Positions 59,942 through 64,000 of a stretch of DNA of 64,000 nt are shown piece after piece. Both the position numbers and the translations under genes were made by a program. The stretch's first letter is position 1; each line of letters starts with the position of its first letter. Origin of the DNA: an uncultured Hungatella sp. (GTDB taxonomy: Bacteria > Bacillota > Clostridia > Lachnospirales > Lachnospiraceae); assembly GCA_949879795.1 (NCBI GenBank), contig CATLBR010000001.1, forward strand, positions 124,001-188,000. Reading direction: 5' to 3'. Under the pieces are notes generated by a model. That model did not search any database. It worked only from the letters and a program-made list of their open reading frames with translations, and was not told where the DNA came from.

Positions 59942-62611
59942 ATGTCATTATCGATCTATACATACAGCAATCCTTATGATATCAGCAATGAGCCTTATTG
60001 GGACTCCATGAAAGACTCTGCTCATTTTTGTGTGTCTCAGACCATGGTAAATGGACTCTGGTCCGTTTATCCGGAATTGAGACATGGGCAATTGGGTACA
60101 GTAGAAGCCTTAGTGAAGACATTGTATCCTGCGTGGAATGACACAAAGACTTATATTAAACAATACGCAGCCGTTTCTAATATATTAAAAGGTCTGGAGG
60201 AGGCTCGCTATAATGGAAGTGACAGGGATAAGTGGAGGGTGCTTCAGGGACTTGGGTTTGACAAGACACATATATTGGACAGCATTCGGCTGCTTTGTGA
60301 GATGAATATTTTGTTTGGAAAGATAAAAACAAGGTATCTTACAGAGGAACAGAAATATCTGGCCGTTGTGTATCGGGAAATCCTGAAAGGAGAGTACCGG
60401 GAATTGTTTTCTTTGAAGTCTTGTTTTTCGGAAAGGGAAATAGACGGCGTGATCAGGGAAGCCCTTAAAAAGGCGGAAAATACGGTCGATTTTCGGACAA
60501 TTGTGTTTCATGGGATTCATCAGTTTACACCGGGGATTTTAAATGCTGTTGAACAGATTTCAAAGTACAGAAGGGTGGTCATGCTTTTTAATTATCAGGC
60601 CCAGTATAAGGAGATTTATCAGACATGGCTGGACGTATATTCCTGTTTTGATCTGACCATAAAGAGTCAGACAGATCATGAGTTTAGTCCCAATACCTTG
60701 CTGCAGGCAAGTTATAGAAGTAATTTGCTGGCAGATACACTTGCCAGGCTGGCTGAGGGGGAGTTGATCGAGGCAAGAGAGGAGCTGAGCGGTACAGAAA
60801 TTTTAGAGTTTGACAATATCACTGAGTTTTCCGGATATGTGGCTAAACGTTACGAGGAGGCGAAACAGAAACATGACAGGGATGAGGGCACAAAAAGATC
60901 GGTTTTATCCTATATGGGTGAGCAGTTTTATGGTGCCGAGAATTCCGTGAATGATATTTTGAAGGTGTATTTTCCGGAACAGTTTAAGGAGCGGCATTTT
61001 TTGGCGTATCCAATCGGGCATTTTTTCGTGGCTGTTACAAATATGTGGGACGCCGAGAAAGGCGGAATCAATATCCGAGATCTCAACGATGTGGCGGAGT
61101 GCCTGTACTCGGAGGTATTGCCGGAGAAGAAACCAGGAGCGTTGATGACTACTTTTCATGGAGTGAAAAGCTACTTTGATCATGAAAAGGTAAAGTCTAT
61201 CCAGGGAATCATGGAACTTCTCAGGGAGCTTTCAAGGCAGAAGCAGAGAATTGAAGCCGGAGACCGTGAGAGATCCCTGCGGAGACTGGGGTATTTTCAT
61301 GTGTCTCAGGAGGAGATAAAAGACCTGATTGAGGCTTTGGGGATATTGGAGCGGATCACTGAATTTTTCTACAGTGATTTTGAGAATGAGGAAAATGATT
61401 TCAGAAATTTTTATGAAAAGATCCGTAGATTTGTGGAAGAGCAGATTTTGCCGGGGGCAGATACAGAAGATGAGTTCAGGGCTATGATTGAGCGGCTTCT
61501 GATACGTCTGGAAGAAATGGACGATATGGATATTCCAGGTTCTTTTGACTGCCTGAAAGAAACGATGAGTTATTATCTGAAGCAGAGGAGTGAGGAAGAT
61601 AACAGCGCTCACTGGATTGTAAGAGATTTTCAGCAGATTGATGGAGATATTCTCCAGAGTTCCAATCAGGAGGGAAAGGTAGTTTACCATTTTGCCTGTG
61701 TGTCGGATACGGATATGAACATAAAGAATGAGGAACTGTTTCCCTGGCCTCTTAACACAGACTTTTTTGAAAAGGCCTATGAGCCTTTGGATTGGAGGTA
61801 TCAGGTCTACTTGAAGTCCAGAAGAGAATTTAAACATTTTAAGAGATATGCCCTGATCTATGGACTGGAGTTTAACCGATGTGATTTCAAAATCAGTTAT
61901 GTAAAGAACAGCAATGGGAAAGAGAATGAGATGTATTATCTTCTGAAATTGCTGGGAATGGAGACCAAAGAGTATTTGCACGATACCAAGCCCGATAAAG
62001 TCATTCAGTCAGTTCCCATTACCATAGACTTACAGAACAGTCAGTATACGTCTATGGACGGTTACAGAAGGAAAATATGCGCATATAAGTTTGCATTGGA
62101 GTCTATTATAGAAGGGGATACTTATTATAAGGATCATTTTTTACAAAAGAAGTATTATGAGGTGGTTTTAGTGAATAAGGTCCGCCGAAATCTTCAGGGG
62201 CAGATGAATTCCCCTGATATTCTGGACAGAGAGTTGAGGGGGGAGGCAGAACGGCTGGGGAGATATTTTAAATTTGTCATTGATTCGGAGCGAATGGATA
62301 TCATCAGCAGTGCCAGAAACTATATTAAGTCTGCTGTATTGAAAAATGGTCAGATAAAGAGGTTCCCTAAAATCGACAAAACAGATGAGGAGCGAATGAA
62401 AAAGAAAGAGATCTTTTTGCTCCTCCGGCTGGAAAATGAGGAAGGGAAAAATATATTGGATGGTAAATTTGAGATGAGCCCTGGGGAACAGCACAGGCTT
62501 TTGTCACCAGAGCTGTTGAAAAATGAGGTTTATGAGAAGAGCAGAGATTTATGGTGTCAATGGTGCGCAAACAGGGAAATTTGTCTGGAGTCTTACAAAA
62601 CCTTGGCATAA
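59942..62611 (+). CDS. AddB-like Fe-S protein, helicase-nuclease partner
   Basis: 889 residues. The C-terminus ends in C872-x2-C875-x5-C881 (WCQWCANREIC), the same spacing as the iron-sulfur cysteines at the end of AddB. The middle has the weak helicase-like fold of AddB (IVFHGIHQFTPGILNAVEQI, LLQASYRSNLLADTLARL). I see no Walker A motif and no clear PD-(D/E)XK nuclease motif, so it is likely a structural, non-ATPase subunit, like the AddB proteins that scan DNA. It starts two bases after the NERD-UvrD gene, with GGAGGG as ribosome site. An inactivated AddB beside a nuclease-bearing AddA-like protein would keep a two-subunit motor with rearranged nuclease activity. Confidence 0.75.
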   Translation: MSLSIYTYSNPYDISNEPYWDSMKDSAHFCVSQTMVNGLWSVYPELRHGQLGTVEALVKTLYPAWNDTKTYIKQYAAVSNILKGLEEARYNGSDRDKWRVLQGLGFDKTHILDSIRLLCEMNILFGKIKTRYLTEEQKYLAVVYREILKGEYRELFSLKSCFSEREIDGVIREALKKAENTVDFRTIVFHGIHQFTPGILNAVEQISKYRRVVMLFNYQAQYKEIYQTWLDVYSCFDLTIKSQTDHEFSPNTLLQASYRSNLLADTLARLAEGELIEAREELSGTEILEFDNITEFSGYVAKRYEEAKQKHDRDEGTKRSVLSYMGEQFYGAENSVNDILKVYFPEQFKERHFLAYPIGHFFVAVTNMWDAEKGGINIRDLNDVAECLYSEVLPEKKPGALMTTFHGVKSYFDHEKVKSIQGIMELLRELSRQKQRIEAGDRERSLRRLGYFHVSQEEIKDLIEALGILERITEFFYSDFENEENDFRNFYEKIRRFVEEQILPGADTEDEFRAMIERLLIRLEEMDDMDIPGSFDCLKETMSYYLKQRSEEDNSAHWIVRDFQQIDGDILQSSNQEGKVVYHFACVSDTDMNIKNEELFPWPLNTDFFEKAYEPLDWRYQVYLKSRREFKHFKRYALIYGLEFNRCDFKISYVKNSNGKENEMYYLLKLLGMETKEYLHDTKPDKVIQSVPITIDLQNSQYTSMDGYRRKICAYKFALESIIEGDTYYKDHFLQKKYYEVVLVNKVRRNLQGQMNSPDILDRELRGEAERLGRYFKFVIDSERMDIISSARNYIKSAVLKNGQIKRFPKIDKTDEERMKKKEIFLLLRLENEEGKNILDGKFEMSPGEQHRLLSPELLKNEVYEKSRDLWCQWCANREICLESYKTLA

Positions 62612-62672
62612 GTTAAGGTTGACGGAAAAGAACTTGAAGTATATACTATTTGATTATTAAAGGTGAAAAACA

Positions 62673-64000
62673 ATGGCTGCGGAACTTCAGAAAAATATGT
62701 ATGTCAGGTGCCCTTTTGACAGAGAATACCCGAGAATTCCCAGAGATTTTATAACAGGGCAGATTATAGAGACAGATACCATTGCCAATACCGTGACACT
62801 GGTATTCAGGGACCCGTTTCATTTCAGGGAATATTATGAAAGAGTTCCATCGGAACCGATTGTGTGTCAGACCCAACTGTTGAGCCGTGTCACTGCGTAT
62901 CGGGAGACAGAAGTCCTCTATAATGGAAAGAGGCATGTGGTGGTATCCGTTTCGAAGGAAGGAGACTGGTATTTTTATTATATACAGAATGGATTGACAG
63001 GGGACGATCTCCGGGTATGTGAGAGTGAAATCGTAATTCCATTTACTGCCGGGAGAGTGTCTCCTGTGGAACAACTGAGAAGGTATGAATTTCAGAATCC
63101 GGTGTGGTACCTGGGGAGGGCTGTGGTCAGCAAGACAGTAAAGATTCTGGAAAATTCTGTTTACGGATTTAAGGAGTTGGCGGGCTGCAAGATTTATCTG
63201 CTGCCTCACCAGCTTCATACAATCATGCGCTGCCTCCAGGAGGAAACTTGTCGGTATATGCTTGCGGATGAAGTGGGAATGGGAAAAACGATTGAGGCGG
63301 CAGCTGTCCTTAAAATTTATCTTCTTCACAATTCCGGGAAGAGGGCATTGGTGGCAGTTCCCGGACCGCTGCTTGAACAGTGGAAGACAGAACTGTTTTT
63401 CAAATTTGATGTGGAAGAGGGCACGGATAAGAGGAATAACCATTTATATGTGACGGCTCTGGAGCAGATAGGGAGTTACTGCGGCGAGAATTGGGATTTT
63501 GTCGTGCTGGATGAGGTACATAAACTTTTAGGAAATACCGCGGCCTATCAAAGGTGTCACAGGTTAAGCAGAAACGCGAAAAATGTGCTGCTGCTTTCTG
63601 CCACGCCAGTACAGCAGAAGGAGGAACAGTATCTGGAACTTCTCAGGCTGATTCTTCCCCAAAAGTATGACAGAGTTTCCATGGAAGCCTTTAGGGAACA
63701 GGTTGGGAAACAAAAAAAGATAACCCGATCCATGTACAATATTCTGGCAGATTTGGAAGACTTGATTGAAAGTATGGAAAAGGCAGCGGAGAAGAAGACG
63801 GCTTATGATGAGGATGATGACTGTGAATCCATTTATGAAGATATTCTGGATGGTCTGGATGGAGTCAAGGCATTTATTCATGACGAGTTCTTGGACAGGC
63901 TCTTGGAGTCTGTAGATCAGGAATGTACAGAGCAGGGAAAAGCGAAGATCCAGGAGGCTGTGATTTATATCTGTGAGAATTATCAGTTGGAGAACAAGAT
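62673..64000 (+). CDS. SNF2/RapA-like DEVH helicase, 3' end beyond the window
   Basis: The frame is open from ATG 62673 to the window edge, giving at least 442 residues. Motif I is LADEVGMGKTIEA (K205). Motif II is VVLDEVHKL (D280-H283). Motif III is LLLSATPVQQ. The preceding PHQLHTIMRCLQEE is the Q-like motif. This pattern belongs to SNF2/RapA ATPases, which move along duplex DNA. An N-terminal 170-residue domain precedes the ATPase. AAAGGTG lies before the start and 61 bases separate it from the AddB-like gene. SNF2-family proteins accompany several defence systems (DISARM, Dpd), and here it completes a run of three DNA motors next to dnd genes. Confidence 0.85.
   Translation, partial: MAAELQKNMYVRCPFDREYPRIPRDFITGQIIETDTIANTVTLVFRDPFHFREYYERVPSEPIVCQTQLLSRVTAYRETEVLYNGKRHVVVSVSKEGDWYFYYIQNGLTGDDLRVCESEIVIPFTAGRVSPVEQLRRYEFQNPVWYLGRAVVSKTVKILENSVYGFKELAGCKIYLLPHQLHTIMRCLQEETCRYMLADEVGMGKTIEAAAVLKIYLLHNSGKRALVAVPGPLLEQWKTELFFKFDVEEGTDKRNNHLYVTALEQIGSYCGENWDFVVLDEVHKLLGNTAAYQRCHRLSRNAKNVLLLSATPVQQKEEQYLELLRLILPQKYDRVSMEAFREQVGKQKKITRSMYNILADLEDLIESMEKAAEKKTAYDEDDDCESIYEDILDGLDGVKAFIHDEFLDRLLESVDQECTEQGKAKIQEAVIYICENYQLENK

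Overview
The window looks like a chromosomal segment of an anaerobic gut Firmicute of the Lachnospiraceae type (Clostridium XIVa, Enterocloster/Hungatella-like). This is inferred from the CUT1 sugar ABC transporters paired with YesMN-like or membrane AraC regulators, the PPi-type phosphofructokinase, the 2-hydroxycarboxylate transporter, strong AGGAGG ribosome sites and sigma-A promoters. No rRNA, tRNA or CRISPR array was seen. About 40 kb of GC-richer catabolic genes is flanked on both sides by AT-richer defence DNA.

Left edge (1-4.4 kb): the 3' end of an unrecognised gene is followed by a 1010-residue adenosine-deaminase-fold protein. The pair resembles RADAR rdrA-rdrB. Next come a broken AAA-ATPase-like gene and an IS-end-like hairpin.

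Metabolic core: (a) 4.4-15.1 kb, a LysR regulator divergent from an operon of an RraA-type aldolase, two aconitase-family hydratases, a PrpF-family isomerase, an isocitrate/isopropylmalate-type dehydrogenase, a CitS-type carrier and a membrane helical-repeat protein. It probably takes up and breaks down a tri- or hydroxycarboxylate. (b) 15.2-25.1 kb, a minus-strand sugar operon (CUT1 ABC transporter, aldo-keto reductase, a sorbose-1-phosphate-reductase-like gene lacking its Rossmann domain, Gfo/Idh oxidoreductase, YhcH) divergent from a YesM/YesN two-component pair. (c) 25.1-32.2 kb, a hexuronate/Entner-Doudoroff block (altronate dehydratase, IclR regulator, KDPG aldolase, two PfkB kinases, PPi-phosphofructokinase) with clear promoters and palindromic operators. 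(d) 32.3-45.4 kb, a polysaccharide or oligosaccharide block (alginate-lyase-like protein, membrane AraC regulator, Lpl-type ABC transporter, an unassigned 622-residue protein, a chemoreceptor, and a Gfo/Idh-Nudix fusion).

Right defence island (45.6-64 kb): a Clp-fold serine proteinase with a Panacea-domain antitoxin and a small candidate toxin; a remnant and an intact copy of DUF262/DUF1524 (GmrSD/SspE-like) genes; a zinc-ribbon PAPS-reductase-like protein divergent from an XRE regulator; then a tight run dndC-dndD-dndE-dndA, a NERD-UvrD helicase, an AddB-like Fe-S protein and an SNF2/RapA-like helicase that runs off the end. The phosphorothioation genes have no dndB and no dndFGH in view. 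In their place is a helicase/nuclease set that may be a different restriction or repair partner. This is the strongest candidate for an undescribed system here.
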